From Azorinus chamasolen (taxonomy: Eukaryota; Mollusca; Bivalvia; Cardiida; Solecurtidae): a DNA stretch of 64,000 bases. The notes under the pieces are model-generated. The model searched no databases. It had not been told where the DNA came from and saw nothing but the letters and a program-made list of their open reading frames with translations. The translations under genes and the position numbers were made by a program. Where the stretch lies: the NCBI GenBank assembly GCA_963576725.1, contig OY755242.1, positions 65,810,238-65,874,237 on the forward strand, in the 5' to 3' direction. Each line of letters starts with the position of its first letter. The stretch's first letter is position 1. Positions 1 through 11,734 of the stretch are shown in pieces.

Positions 1-199
1 CGGTAAAGTGAAAACTGGCCGCTAGTTCCATTGCCCATTATTCGAATAGTGTAAAACCATCATTTTGACGTCAAGTGCAGTCTTTTTTAAAAAGGGACTG
101 TCCACACGGTCCCACTTTTTAGACAGCTTTTCTGCATATTTTTAATAAAAATTAGGCTTAAAAACTGTGACTTTGAGTTAATTCTGTTCTGTTCTGTTT

Positions 200-680
200 G
201 TTAAGCTGGCCTTACAACTTCATCCACAGTTACAAAATGTTCGGCTGGCTGAACAAAATATCAGTGTCTGGCAGGCCGAACAAATTCAATCAGCAGCAGC
301 AATGTTCGGCCAGCCGAATAAAATATTTGAAAAGCAGTTGGCTTTGTTAAACTGGCGAACAACTTTAATCACAATTACAAAATGTTCAGCAGGTTAAACA
401 AAGTATCAGTCTCTGAACAAAATATCTGAAAAGCAGTTAGCTTTGTTAAGCTGGCCGAAAAACTTCAGTTTCAAAAAATATAAGTATCATAGTTCGGCTG
501 GCTGAACAGGTTCAGTCAGTATATAAGCAATGTTCAACCAGCCAAGAAAAATATTTGCAAGCAGTTCAGCTTTGATAAGCTGGCCGAACAATTTCGATCA
601 CAATGTTTAGCCGGTTAAACAAAGTATCAGTGATTGGCAGGCTTGGTTTTAGTGCTTGGCTTGCTAAACTGGTTCAATCA
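200..680. repeat. GTTCGGC-type short palindromic repeat cluster
   Basis: Many degenerate copies of a motif like GTTCGGCTGGCTGAAC, itself nearly palindromic, alternate with AAAATAT and CAGT spacers. Related clusters occur at 21.7-22.05 kb and 22.2-22.39 kb. No coding potential was seen. Confidence 0.7.
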
Positions 681-697
681 CATTAACACACTCATTG

Positions 698-784
698 TAG
701 TTGCTATTTATAAGAATCTATTGTTATGTTTGTACAGTGACACTGTACAAACATAACACTAGATTCTAATAAATAGCAACTACA
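698..784. repeat. Near-perfect hairpin
   Basis: Two arms of about 41 bp, beginning GTAGTTGCTATTTATAAG, are inverted around ACAGTGACACTGT with only a base or two of mismatch. It looks like a small fold-back element or the core of one. Confidence 0.8.
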
Positions 785-1050
785 AGTGGCTGAACAATTC
801 ATTTCATGGGATAATATGAGAACAAAGGCAGTTTATTCATTCGACATTTATTATTGTAAACATTAAGAATGGTACATAATAAACATTAAGAATGGTACAG
901 GAATATTCAACTTTAATATCTAATTATTATGAAATCCATTCTTTGAACTCATATAATTCTACTAATCAAGTTTTAGAAAATACAAATGATATCTAAATTG
1001 TGACAAATCATGCAGAGATCACAACTCATCACCATGGCTAATCTTAATTC

Positions 1051-1259
1051 TGCAAACAAAGTAGATCCAGATCAGATGAGCCATATAGGAGTCATCTGAT
1101 CAGGGTCTGCTCTGTTTGCTTATGATACTGGTAGAATATAGATCTGATTCTACAGTATCTATCTATACCCGTGTTCATACGACGTTTTAAAACAATAATC
1201 TAATTAATATGCATGATGCCATTTGTGCTTACATGAATATTGAACAGGTAAAGGGTTAA
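1051..1259. mobile_element. piggyBac-like MITE, family B (left end degraded)
   Basis: It contains the GTAGATCCAGATCAGATG...CATCTGATCAGGGTCTGC palindromic core. The B-type right arm has TTACATGAATATTGAAC and ends AAAGGGTTAA at 1259. Confidence 0.75.
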
Positions 1260-1287
1260 CCAAAGATGCCCAAGTTTATACATACAT

Positions 1288-1418
1288 GTATTTTTTACAT
1301 CAATACAAAATATAGCTTTGATCTAATATTTCGACCATCAAATATTAGATCAGATCTATTTATGTATTAAATTAATTCCCTTTTTGGAATATTATCCTCA
1401 TTATGTATGTTTTTAGCT
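1288..1418. repeat. Dispersed fold-back repeat (GATCTAATATTTCGACC family)
   Basis: GATCTAATATTTCGACC is inverted against AAATATTAGATC, followed by AATTCCCTTTTTGGAATATT. The same blocks recur at 13381-13560 and 46087-46195. It abuts the stop codon of the exon at 1419-1506 and so would form its 3' UTR. Confidence 0.65.
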
Positions 1419-1506
1419 TTAGTCATTAGGTTTGATATCTGACAGCATCAATTTGTTGCTGGCTTCTGCTACACCCTCGATGGACGCAACTACACTTTGT
1501 AGGTAC
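1419..1506 (-). CDS. Terminal coding exon of an unrecognised minus-strand gene
   Basis: On the minus strand a polypyrimidine tract ending TTTATCTTTCAG is followed by one completing base and 29 codons including a TAA stop at 1421-1419. The peptide reads YLQSVVASIEGVAEASNKLM and ends LSDIKPND. The mix of charged and small residues looks coding, and the acceptor is strong. The exon needs a two-base overhang from upstream. The only nearby candidate first exon (4620-4662) leaves one base, so at least one exon between them is unseen or the two belong to different genes. I do not recognise the family. Confidence 0.55.
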
Positions 1507-1914
1507 CTGAAAGATAAAGAAAAGAAATGTGTACCAAGCGTAGATAGTCAAACTTGTAATGCATGACATACACACCATATCATAATATGATTATTAAACA
1601 TTGCACTTCCTCTCAATGTGATGCATCTTTAAAAAAAATTGACTTATGTGCCCTAAAAAAGGGGAAAATTCCATTGTTATTGCAAATATATCAAGAGTGC
1701 CAGTGGATACAATAACATGTATGCCCGTCAAAGCTTTGTTCAACATAAACTGAGGTTAACATATCTGCTAAACGCAAATGCTAAATGCAAATTCTAAGTC
1801 TAATTGTACTACCTTGACTTTTGATATACATACCGGGACACACCGATGCTACTGTAGCATTTCTAGATAAAATTGTGGTGTAATTTGAGAAGGATCCACC
1901 AAGTAGAATTTGAG

Positions 1915-2520
1915 TTAGAGATGTTACAGACAGACAGACGGACAGACAGCCTCATTCCATATGTCCCGGCTTTTTTAAACAGATGAAGCATGTGATGGTA
2001 TACAAGTGTTCCAAGTTTCTGCTTTATTTTAAAGGGTTATGTAAATAAGTGGACTTTAACAAAAACTTTAACCAAACATTATAAATTAAAAAGGGTCATA
2101 ATTCTTACAAAATGCTTGACAGAGTTATTTACTCTTGCCTACAGATGAAGCTTGTGATGATGATCAGGATCTTCAATTTTTGCTGCAGTTTATAAACTTT
2201 AATTGACGGTCGGGAAAGGGCCGAGTTGACCAGACTGAGACGGGCCGAGTTGACCCACCCCAAAACAGGCCGAGCTGACCCGGCCGACTTGACCCAGGCA
2301 GAATTGGCCCGAGGCCGACTTGACCCGGATTCGTTTGATCAATTCTAAAAGTTAAAACAGGTCTGATTCAGTCTGAATAGGTCCGAATAGGTAAAATTAC
2401 AATGGATTCAGTCTGATCAGGTCAAATTGGTCCGATTCAATGATTCTTCATTTCCTGCTACCACCGAATTGATTCCATTTTGTCTGATCCAGTCTGAGTT
2501 GGTTCGATCCATGATTAGTG
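1915..2520. repeat. Dispersed repeat plus degenerate GGCCGAGTTGACC array
   Basis: A CAGACAGACGGACAGACAG tract sits at 1930-1950. It is followed by a block containing GGGTCATAATTCTTACAAAA, which resembles dispersed mollusc repeats. From about 2205 there are some seven degenerate copies of GGGCCGAGTTGACCC, then GTCTGATTCAGTCTGAATAG variants. No gene was seen. Confidence 0.5.
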
Positions 2521-3570
2521 ATACTCATCACGTGTGTGAAGTGTTCATTAATGATGAAAAACCATTATGACCAAGAATAACAGAAACACTAGCAAAAAAA
2601 GATGTTCTCCAAGCATATAATGATATATGTTCAACTTGACTGACACTCTGACAGCCAAAATAAACACCCAAAAATGTTTGCTATAACAAATTGCAATGGA
2701 CATATGAGCTCTGTTTTAAACTTTAGTATCACCGCAAACTTAGCGATGAAAATCATATTACAAGTTTGCAAAGAAAAATGTCGGAGTATGCCAGACAGTG
2801 GGATGAATATCATATATTTACATATAATTATTTCTGCTGTGTTTCATCTTCAATGTTCTGTCCAGAGGCTGAGCGCAAATGTCTTTTGTTTAAGCTCAAG
2901 ACCGAAATCTCATGCGTTCGGTTTTCAGTCCTTTCACACGAATCTTGTTTGTCGATGAGTCATACCTTCAATCAATTATACTGTCACTTGCTTTACACGG
3001 TATCCAAAGGGCACAATACTAATAATATATACTTCATGAAGGTCCTGTTCCCTACGTTAATTCAACCATTTTGTACAAAGATTGATTTATAACTCTTCTA
3101 CAACACTGGTTTCTATTGGACGACCTATGTCGTTTTGGCTAATCAGAACGATCCTTTCTTATTTTTTTTCTTTTGTCATGTTCCGACAAAAGTCGGAATT
3201 TGACGAACATTCTGATTGTTCACGGTCGGTGATGTACGTTGCATAGCCGGAATTAGGCGGGAATTTCCGACTGATATGTAATTGACGTTTTAAAATTGAT
3301 TGCCATTATATAATTACATAATATGTTAGTGTAGACCCAAATCAGACCCGATTATCATTGAATCTATGATAGTGTATCCGATTTAGTTTTACGTTCATGG
3401 AAAAATAGCGAACAAATTACTGCCGATGCCGATGAATGTTTAACAATGAAGACCTCAAAGTGATCAGATGCGACGGGAGGCTAGTCGATCTGGGTCTACA
3501 TCTACACAATTGCAATGGTATACGACACATTTCTTATTTGTTACTCGAAGAATGACGGGTCTATCTAAAC
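2521..3570. other. Interval without a supported gene
   Basis: An open plus-strand frame of 108 codons (2766-3092, beginning MSEYARQWDEY a few codons in) crosses this stretch. It has no splice signals, no recognisable domain and unremarkable composition. It is the longest unexplained frame in the first 5 kb and may be chance. Confidence 0.3.
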
Positions 3571-3584
3571 AACGCATTTAATGG

Positions 3585-4310
3585 AGTGTCTATTAAAAGC
3601 CCCCCCCCCCCTAAAAAAGCTCCCCCTGACAAAAGCCCCCCCCCAACAGTGTAGATCCAAACCAAAATGCTCCATAGGGAACCTTGCGATTTGGATCTAC
3701 ACTGTGTTCAATGTAAATAGAGAAGGACATACGGGTGCTAAGTGCTTTTAGTAAAGTTGTACTGTATTCAGAATGTGTTCAGCACATAGACAAACAGTGT
3801 AGACCCAAGCCTCAAGGCTCCATAAGGAACCTTGTGATATGGATCTACACTGTGTTCAATGTAAATAGAGAAGGGCATACGGGTGCTAAGTGCTTTTAGA
3901 GGAGTTGCATGTACAAAAGCTCCACCTGACAAAAGCCACCCCCAAACAGTGTAGATCCAAACCAAAATGCTCCATAGGGAACCTTGCGATATGGATCTAC
4001 ACTGTGTTCAATGTAAATCGAGAAGGACATACGGGTGCTAAGTGCTTTTAGTGGAGTTGTACTGTATTCAGAATGTGTTCAGTGCATAGACAAACACTGT
4101 AGATCCAAGCCTTAAGGCTCCATAGGGAACATTGTGATATGGATCTACACTGTGTTCAATGGGAATATTGTGATATGGATCTACACTGTGTTCAATGGGA
4201 ACCTGGTGATATGGATCTACACTGTGTTCACTGTAACTGTTTGCATCGTTCCTTTCCATGAGGGCTTTTGATAAGGGGGGGGGGCTTTTGGGTGTACCCC
4301 CTTTTAATGT
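3585..4310. repeat. Tandem hairpin array flanked by inverted C-rich ends
   Basis: The ends carry ATTAAAAGCCCCC at left and GGGGGCTTTTG...TTTTAATGT at right. Inside is a tandem repeat of about 155 bp, three or more copies, each with a hairpin GTAGATCC...GGATCTAC and the string CATACGGGTGCTAAGTGC. Near 4110-4230 a sub-unit of about 45 bp ending GGATCTACACTGTGTTC is repeated three times. The layout suggests a small DNA element whose centre has been amplified. Confidence 0.65.
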
Positions 4311-4327
4311 ACTCTAAAAGGTTTAGA

Positions 4328-4379
4328 AAAAATCTCTCTCTCTCTCTTCTCTCTCCCCCCCCCCCCCTCTCTCTCTCTT
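4328..4379. repeat. CT microsatellite interrupted by poly-C
   Basis: A (CT)n run, thirteen or so C bases, then (CT)n again. Confidence 0.9.
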
Positions 4380-4619
4380 AACTATTCTATATCGTCTGTA
4401 TGATTCAATGTAAGTCCTGTACGCATTTTGAAGACACAGCTGTCTCGTACTGATTTTGAGCGTATCCAGCGTATTGTTCCAACAATATGAACTACATAAT
4501 AACGAACACATCAAATATCTAATTAAATATGAAGTACGGCATTGAAACGCGGTCACCAGTTCTTTACTGTTGCTACCCCGGTTAATTACAACTGAAACAA
4601 AGTTAAAATCTATACTCAC

Positions 4620-4662
4620 CTGTCTCTCGTCGCAATTTCAGGTCAACCATACGCTTTGCCAT
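4620..4662 (-). CDS. Possible first coding exon, minus strand
   Basis: An ATG at 4662 opens 14 codons (MAKRMVDLKLRRET) ending at a consensus donor ACAG|GTGAGTATAG, with one base left over. The donor is one of the strongest in the window and the short peptide is basic and coding-like. Upstream minus-strand sequence contains out-of-frame ATGs, so a leader is plausible. It could be the start of the gene that ends at 1419, but the phases do not join directly. Being so short, it may also be chance. Confidence 0.4.
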
Positions 4663-5126
4663 CCATTACAAGACACAATCTTGTCATTGTCTTCGCGAAC
4701 TGTCCATCTTTTTGTTATTAGCAATGTTGTTGTTTTGGTTTCCTTTATAAAATAATTTCTACTTCTTTCGCGCTTATTACATTAACCCAAGTTCCGATAA
4801 GAACGGACACTCACACGCTTCACAGTCGGTGGTCGGTCTATTTGGACGAGTCCACATTACATATTGAGGTAATATAATCTATTATTTTGTCTATATAGCT
4901 AACTGGTAATTTAGTAATAATTAAATACTCGTGATATGACCAAATTACATTGAAGTTTATTTTTCAGTTAAATATTGACTTTGATATATATTATCTTAAA
5001 TATATCGATCTACAGATACCACCCAACATCCCTGAGATGATGAAAATGAACAGCAGAAACGATGTCGGCTCTTTGAAGTGGACAAATTGATGGAGCCGAA
5101 AGCATAACTTATAGGCCTTATTTGGG
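4663..5126 (+). promoter_or_regulatory. Possible divergent promoter and plus-strand leader exons
   Basis: The GC-richer stretch at about 4760-4860 separates the minus-strand exon at 4620-4662 from possible plus-strand leader exons. A donor GAG|GTAATAT lies near 4866. An acceptor CTACAG|ATACC lies near 5014, followed by a donor TTGG|GTAAGAC near 5125. The segment 5015-5125 has only short frames (one starts at an ATG and reads MMKMNSRNDVG). It could be an untranslated leader of the plus-strand gene further right. This is inference from splice signals only. Confidence 0.3.
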
Positions 5127-6513
5127 TAAGACAATTACATTATTGTGAATTCTAATGACTTCATGAACATTTAATTTAGCTGATTGTTTTGATTTTTTTA
5201 TAAAGAACACATAGACATATAGATGATAATAGATCTGCATAATGTTTATGTATGTAGATCTATGTACGTCTCTGAAATGTAGCAACACATCTACATACAT
5301 GTAGGCCTTATAGTTCCATTTAGATCTATAATTAGCAATCAGAGCAGGCTCTGTTCAAACTGGATCTACCCCTGTATGATCTGGGTGTACTATATGTTTG
5401 CAATTTTTGGCGTCAAAAATCGTCTGTTAATGAAATGGGGTTTTGTATAGGCCTAGCCTATGTATTACAACATAAATTATATCTAGATCTAGCTCTACTC
5501 AAGTTATAAGACAGCTAAATATTTTGCGAATGATAAATTCGTGGCGTGACAATAATTATTAGGCTACTGCGATCTAGATCTTGTTATTGGTTTTATATAT
5601 AGATCTATATATAATATAAAAAAAAACATCCATTCAAAATCACATCTTAATTATTGGTCAAATCAAGGAGGTAAATGATAATTAAGTACCTGTATTCATA
5701 ATTATTGATTAGATGGTTTGGATAAGGGTCGGGTACTTGCTACTCATCCTTAAATCCAAATATTAACACACACTAAATTTTCTCATGTAACGCAATTTAT
5801 GGACATTTTAACTTATTCTAAATAGGCATATTTCATGAGCCAGGCACCTGTGTCCGTTTCACTTGGTGGTCAAATAATTGTTTTGCCAAACTCTATTAGA
5901 GATTATGATGAATGTCAAACAGTGCAGATCCTGATCAGAAGACGTTCAGACATTGTGACTGGTCCTGCACTGTGTGCAATGAAATTAGACATACATACAT
6001 ATGTCTGAATAAGAAAACACACGCGTACATGCTAGTCCAAACATTTAGAGGTATCTACATGCCCCTTATTTTATAATTATTTATCGTGCATGATGTAACT
6101 AGAAAATGTATAAAAATGTGAAATAGCAACGCCAGGTCTTATTTATAGGACCAGCGTACATGTATACACACAAAAAGCACGATAACGGCTAAAGTGACGT
6201 CATAAGAAAGTTTGCATATAACAGTAATGGTGGAATTGTTGGGCCTGGATAGTATTTGCATATACAATACGGATTTTACTGAAACACTCCATGTATACAA
6301 GGTAAAATTTAAATGCAATTTCTTCGTAGGCGAACAGAACATACTGTTGTGTAACCCTAAAAGGTTTTCTCTCATAAAAATGTCCCTTGACGAGTTTAAC
6401 GATACAAAGAGTAGATCCTCATCAGGGGATAGTGTAGGAGCAGTCTAATCAGGCTCTACTGTGTTTTGTTGAAATTAATGTAATAGATCTTCCGTCAGAC
6501 CCGGGCGTGTGTG
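5127..6513. other. Interval with isolated MITE cores only
   Basis: No gene seen. Eroded copies of the GTAGACC...GGTCTGC palindromic core lie at about 5920-5975 (GTGCAGATCCTGATCAG) and 6400-6470 (GAGTAGATCCTCATCAGG). The rest is AT-rich unique sequence. Confidence 0.5.
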
Positions 6514-6707
6514 CAGGGCTTTTTTTCCCTTCTATAGTAGGGGCCGTTTAAAGGCCCCTTCTCCTCAGAAAATTTCTTCAAAATCATGCACTTTACCCCA
6601 AACACTGACTTTACATTAGAAATTTGTTTCCCCTATATCAAAATACTTTACTATTTCCCCTTAAAAGTAGAGGCCAGACCCCTTCCCCCCTTGATAAAAA
6701 AAGCCCT
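6514..6707. mobile_element. MITE with CAGGGCTTTTTTT ends
   Basis: The ends CAGGGCTTTTTTT and AAAAAAAGCCCTG are inverted. GGGGCCGTTTAAAGGCCCC lies inside. Flanks are GTGTGTG and GTGTGCG. A second member is at 11537-11734. Confidence 0.7.
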
Positions 6708-6757
6708 GGTGTGCGTGTGTGGTGTGTGTGTGTGTGTGTGTGTGGGGGGGGGGGGTG
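6708..6757. repeat. GT microsatellite followed by poly-G
   Basis: (GT)n with one GG interruption, then a run of about 13 G. Confidence 0.9.
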
Positions 6758-6776
6758 TATTGTGTTTGTACTCTCT

Positions 6777-7023
6777 GCCTTTCCCTGTTCTGTATTTAGG
6801 TCAAATCTCGATACCTACTGAATATTCATTAACAAAAAAGTTATAAAGAAATATGGAAGGTGGAACATTGTAGATATTTAAGAAAGCAAATTAACGGATC
6901 TATCAAATTCTATTAGCAAACAGAGTAGACCCTGATCAGACGGCTCCTCCAGGAGCCGTCTGATCTGGGTCTACTCTGTTTGCAAAATGCGCGAAAACAC
7001 GTTTATATGAGGGAAAGGGTTAA
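6777..7023. mobile_element. piggyBac-like MITE, family A (minus orientation)
   Basis: It starts near CCTTTCCCTGTTC and carries the A arms (TGGAAGGTGGAACATTGTAG). The core is near-perfect, centred on GGCTCCTCCAGGAGCC. It ends GGGAAAGGGTTAA at 7023. Confidence 0.85.
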
Positions 7024-7298
7024 CATTGGTCATAACTTTTGAACCAGTAGGCCTACAGATACTTCTGTTCATATTTGGCATGCATATGTATCTCGTAAAG
7101 TCGCACAGTTCGAGGGGTGACACGTCAAGGTCATTCTTCAAGGCCAGAGGTCATTCAAATATGTAGGACCAGTTCTGGTTCTACATCAGTGTTTGCAACT
7201 GCATGAAAAGGCGTTAATTTGATGGAAAGGGTTAAATGTGTTACTAAGGAATTATCAGCTTTACACCAATCGTTCATTCCAGACTGCTATTTTAATTG

Positions 7299-7556
7299 TT
7301 AACCCTTTGACTTTCCTTCGTATTTATAAATAAACACATTTTCACGCATTTACAAATAGTGTAGACCCAGATCAGACGGCTCATGTAGGTGCTGTCTGAT
7401 CAGGGGCCGCTTTGTTTGCTTATGGTATAAAAATATATGGATCGATCTGCATGGTTCTACAGTTTCTGTCTGAGCCATAATGCCTTAATTGGGTTAATTC
7501 ATACGTCATGCATGCACCATTATAAAAATAATCTAATCAATATTCAATCATGGACG
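7299..7556. mobile_element. piggyBac-like MITE, family B-type, right end worn
   Basis: TTAACCCTTTGAC at 7299, an imperfect core GTGTAGACCCAGATCAGACG...GCTGTCTGATCAG, then the B right arm (ATAATCTAATCAATATTC). Confidence 0.65.
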
Positions 7557-7784
7557 TCATGAGATCGAAAAAATGTTGTTAGAGTCATAGAGTGCCCACC
7601 ATTTGAAAGAAACTGGTCTTAAAAAAGTTTCAAACGTATAGGTTTTGTGTTAAATTACTTTTTTTTTAAATCGATGAATATAGAGAGAAAACAAAAGTAG
7701 GTTTAAATATATAGAGACTGTGAGTATGTTTGTTTTACATTTTCTTTCCTCTTCAGCGACGATATTTACCATCTATTTACCACG

Positions 7785-7906
7785 TACAATATGGTTTCAA
7801 AACTACATAATTTTAATTTCTTTCTTTTCTGTAGTTAATGCACATTTTCGATAGATTCAAAAGAGGTTAAATTGGGTCTAAAATAGCCTATGAGGGAATG
7901 AGTTAA
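7785..7906. mobile_element. Right half of a family C MITE
   Basis: ATGGTTTCAAAACTACATAA through TAGCCTATGAGGGAATGAG to TTAA at 7903-7906. The left half and core are absent. Confidence 0.7.
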
Positions 7907-8024
7907 TTTCCTTTCTGATTTTCAGTGAAAGTTAGCATAGAAATAATAACTTACATTATCAATAATGATTAGCTGGTGTTTTGTAAATGTCATTTTGTTT
8001 TATCAGCCAACAAAGCAGACCCCT

Positions 8025-8284
8025 TTAAACCACTACTCCATGAATATTCCTGTAAGAAATAATGATTGTCACTCATAAATATTAATTAGATTATTTTTTT
8101 ATAATTGCACAATTCATTAACAACGGAATGCTTGACCGTAGCAGAAACTAAGCTCATATTATTGTTTCGTTTATAAGCAAACAGAGCAGACCCTGATCAG
8201 ATGGCTTCTACATGAGCCATCTGGTCTTGGTCTACTCTGTTTGCAAAGGCATATAGAAATATGTATTTATGGAGTAAAGGAATA
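8025..8284. mobile_element. piggyBac-like MITE, family B
   Basis: TTAAACCACTACTCCATGAAT at left, core AGCAGACCCTGATCAGATGG, end GGAGTAAAGGAATAA. The preceding CAAAGCAGACCCC looks like half of an older core that the element entered at TTAA. Confidence 0.7.
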
Positions 8285-9215
8285 AGACTGATCTTATACA
8301 GAAGACTGAGTACTCAGTCTCTGTTTGCAAAGGTGTGTATATCTATTAATAAGACTATGATATGGTTGACGATCAACGCCAAAAATGCATCACGCTTTGT
8401 GGCATTTCAACTTGCTTCATGGTAAATGCATTATGCTAAATGATTATTGCATGTCACGATGTGCTTTCTTCTTTCTTTGAAGTTTCTTCCTCGATCCGAC
8501 ATTCAACATTCTTTAAACTTATTTATTGATTATTATAAACGTCAAATGATGTATCATTGTTTAAATTTCTTTGAAGCATATTCTTTGTGCTATTTGCTTA
8601 GCGATTGATTCTTGATGCTTGATTCGTGGTGCGTAGTTCCAACGTCGTTACGTTCGGCCCGGCCTTTTTCGTACTCTAGCAGACAATTAAGAGTCACGGA
8701 CTAAAACGCTGAAGTGATTTGCCGAATACATAGATAAAGAATGAAATAGAAGGATTTCGAAAACGCTGAAGACAAAGAAATAGAACGGTTCCTGATCCAT
8801 TACATTAGTGTGTGTGTGTGTGTGTTGGGGGGGGGGGGGGGGTCTGCCCTGTTTGCTAATGATCTATCATTATAGATATGATTCTACAAAATCTGCCATG
8901 ATAGCGAATTCCTGTGTCCATGTTTTATTTTAACAATATAATTAATATTCGCGATGTCATTATTTTTCACATGAATATTCAATGAGTAATGTGTCAACTG
9001 TGCAGTACCATGATCGCCGATGTGTGATAGGCCACAAGTATCTGTGTTAAATTTATTATAAATAGAACTTTAAACTGGTGGCATCATATTTAATTTTAAA
9101 CAGAATTATGGGAAAAGGGTGATGTTGTTGTTGTTTAAAATAAATAATATAATTTTAAGTGGATGACATCACATTTAATTTAAAAAGAATATTATGGGGG
9201 AAGGGGGGGGGGGGG

Positions 9216-9247
9216 TTAACCCTTTCGCTGCCAAACTCAAGGGTTAA
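9216..9247. mobile_element. 32-bp TTAA-to-TTAA end-only relic
   Basis: TTAACCCTTTCGCTGCC is followed after only a few bases by GGGTTAA, so the two ends of a piggyBac-like element are almost fused. Confidence 0.5.
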
Positions 9248-9299
9248 AGGATGTTACTTTTGGTGCAATTTTATTGCGTTGTCTTTTCATGTCCAACTA

Positions 9300-9720
9300 A
9301 TCAGACGGACGGACGGTCATACAGACGACGGAAAAGTGACCCCTGTCTGACACGCTGTCTCTCAGCAGGTGACAAAAAACCGGTATACTAATGCCTTTAT
9401 ACATTATAAACAAGAATGTTCAAAGGAACACATATGTCACCTGCTGGGAGAAGTATAATAATAACAAGAGGGTCTGAAAAGCCCTGACATCGCTCACCAG
9501 ACAATCAGAGGAGAAGATTTTCAAAGTTTTCACTATGTGCTTCTATAAAAAACTAGCCGTCCCTGGGGAGAACCAATTTTGACACAAGGGGCATAATTTA
9601 TGTAACTTTTGTAGAGGACCTCAAGTGAAGAAAACTTAAGAAAATGTAAATGAAAACATATAGAATCTAACAATGTAAACCTAAATAAGGACATGCACAC
9701 AAGTATGTATACCCTCTCCC
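9300..9720. repeat. Dispersed repeat (CACCAGACAATCAG / AGAGGACCTCAAG family)
   Basis: GACGGACGGTC and GTGACCCCTGTCTGACACGC tails are followed by AAGAGGGTCTGAAAAGCCC and TGTAGAGGACCTCAAG. Related sequence in the other orientation lies at 20540-20780. Confidence 0.5.
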
Positions 9721-10335
9721 TGGGAAAATTGGTTGAATTTCAGAAAGAATATATTAATCTAGATCTATATCGTTAATAACTCAAAGTCTCATCAGGTTCA
9801 ATTAGTTTACAATCTAACTGCATTTTTTAAAAGTTGAAGCAGAGGTTATTTTAGTTTAACTAGTATTGAGCAAAAATATTTTCTCGTATTTATAACAATG
9901 ACAGTGTTGGTAAATGACGTCACAAATATGTGATTTTAATAGCACGTTCATCCACCTGAATCGGGTCAGATGTCATTTATGCATTTCATTTTTTTTATGT
10001 GCAACACTTTATATATTAGATCTATAGCTTTATATTAACTATTTGGATGCTAGTGGTAATTTAAATCTATGATAACAGATTGAATCCAGATTAAACGCCA
10101 TGTTTCTCGGAGTTTTATCAGGATCCAAATGCGTGTCCATAAAGAATAAATCTACAAATAGAAGCAGACACATTTATTAATTATCCAGACTCAACATTAC
10201 TGACTTTCTGAACATTGATTTCTTGTGTAGATCTATATAAAATAATGTAATGCAATGTATTTCTCAAACCCAATATAATTCTAATAAATATATGCTATTT
10301 CATGATATATTAGACATGTTTATATTTATAATCTT

Positions 10336-10700
10336 AGCCATTTCCCTGTTCTATATTTAGTCCCGATTCCAATACCTATATAGAATATTTATGGACCAAA
10401 AAATGGAAGGTGGAACATTGCAGTCATTTCAGAAATTCTAAATAAACAGATGAATGAAATTCCATTAGCAATCAGAGCAGATCCGGATCAGACGGTCCGT
10501 AAATGAGCCACGCGTGGTCTATCACACATCGGCGATCAGGGTACTACACAGTTGACCCTTTACTTAATTAATATTCATGTGAAAAAATGACATTGAAATA
10601 TATTGTTAAAATAGCATATGGACACGTGAGTTTTATCAGGGCAAACTATGCAAAATGATATCTATGACAGATCATCAGCAAACACGACAGACCCTGACCA
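10336..10700. mobile_element. Chimera of family A and family B MITE pieces
   Basis: The A left arm and a broken core (10336-10510) run into GGTCTATCACACATCGGCG. This is followed by the B left arm from GTTGACCCTTTACTT (about 10548) to a core start near 10695. Confidence 0.55.
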
Positions 10701-11077
10701 GACGGACATAAAAAAGCAAGAAATAAAATTGCACCAAAGGCAACATCATTTTTAAATAATTACCCACCCCCATACACACACTTCTCAATAATGTTCTTTT
10801 TTCGCTCAAAACAACATTTAAAAACCAAACCAAACATTTAATTCGATCTACGTTGAATCCATCCTCAGTACTTTCAGTAGTTTGAATATCTGGTTTTATA
10901 TGCAGCGCCACCTATTTGGCAAGTTCGGCTGAAGTGCATTATGCCTTCGGCGTTCGGCTAAAATATGCTTGTTGCTATGGGCTTACCGCATTGGGTCGTG
11001 TGTCGTTGGGACATGTGTTATTGAAGAAACTTCAATGTAAGAAGGACTCCCATCTTGACATGCAATAATGTTTTAGC

Positions 11078-11190
11078 AAACTGTTCAATACCACAATGCA
11101 GGATGCATTTATCATGAAGCAAACTGAAATGCCACAATGCATGATACATTTACCATGAAACAAACTGAAATGCCACAAAGCATGATGCAA
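11078..11190. repeat. About 46-bp repeat, 2-3 copies
   Basis: AAACTGAAATGCCACAA with ATGCATGATACATTTACCAT repeats in tandem. A single inverted copy is at 8365-8450. Confidence 0.6.
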
Positions 11191-11536
11191 TTTTGGCGTT
11201 GATTGTCCTCCATACTATAAAGTAGATTGTACTTGTGCCACTGATGCATATTTATGATCATTAATTTATTAGTTCATCTGAGCAAAATGTACTGATGGTG
11301 AAGTACTGTGATTGCTCTCCGCACAGTGTGGCTGCCTCAAAGCTGTCTATCCACACTTTCTCCAAACAACATTAAAAAACTATGACTAGTAATTGGAAAT
11401 TAGAGACCATTAGAGACTATAAACTAGATTTTGAAATAAGTGTTATTTATCAATATCAACTGTGTACAAAATTGATTTTCCCTGTGATATCAAATAACAA
11501 AAGCAGGTCCAGTTTTCTGTATAACTTTATAATTCA

Positions 11537-11734
11537 GGGCTTTTTCTCTCTTAATTGGGAAGGGGCCTTAGCCTGCGGATTTTGGGAAGAATTATCGCTA
11601 AAATTGCTGATTTGGGAAACAAAAAAGCTGGTGTAAGTTTGGATTTTTGGGAAAACTGCATGATATTAAAGAAATTTTCAATTGGGAAGGGGCCTTTTAC
11701 AGGCCTCTGTTATAGAAAGTGAAAAAACCCTGTA
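11537..11734. mobile_element. MITE with CAGGGCTTTTTC ends
   Basis: CAGGGCTTTTTCTCTC at left and GAAAAAACCCTG at right, with TAATT on both sides as a probable target duplication. TTGGGAAGGGGCCTT occurs twice inside. Confidence 0.7.

Larger units (their letters stand above)
8350..11230. repeat. Large imperfect inverted arrangement of repeats
   Basis: Blocks near 8365-8450, 8805-8842 and 8843-9050 recur inverted near 11210-11078, 10790-10763 and 10690-10520. These are the ATGCATCA...TGTGGCATTTC repeat, the GT/poly-G tract, and a B-type MITE half with GGCCTATCACACATC flank. A GGTGCAATTTTATT block (9260 and 10735) is also inverted but out of register. The middle holds a dispersed SINE-like segment at 9300-9720. 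No gene was seen. Confidence 0.5.

Noticed and set aside
2766..3092. 108-codon plus-strand gene
   Set aside because: Open by length only. Composition and context give no support.
5036..5107. Terminal exon reading KRCRLFEVDKLMEPKA
   Set aside because: The acceptor would have no polypyrimidine tract, and a better acceptor 20 bases upstream uses another frame.
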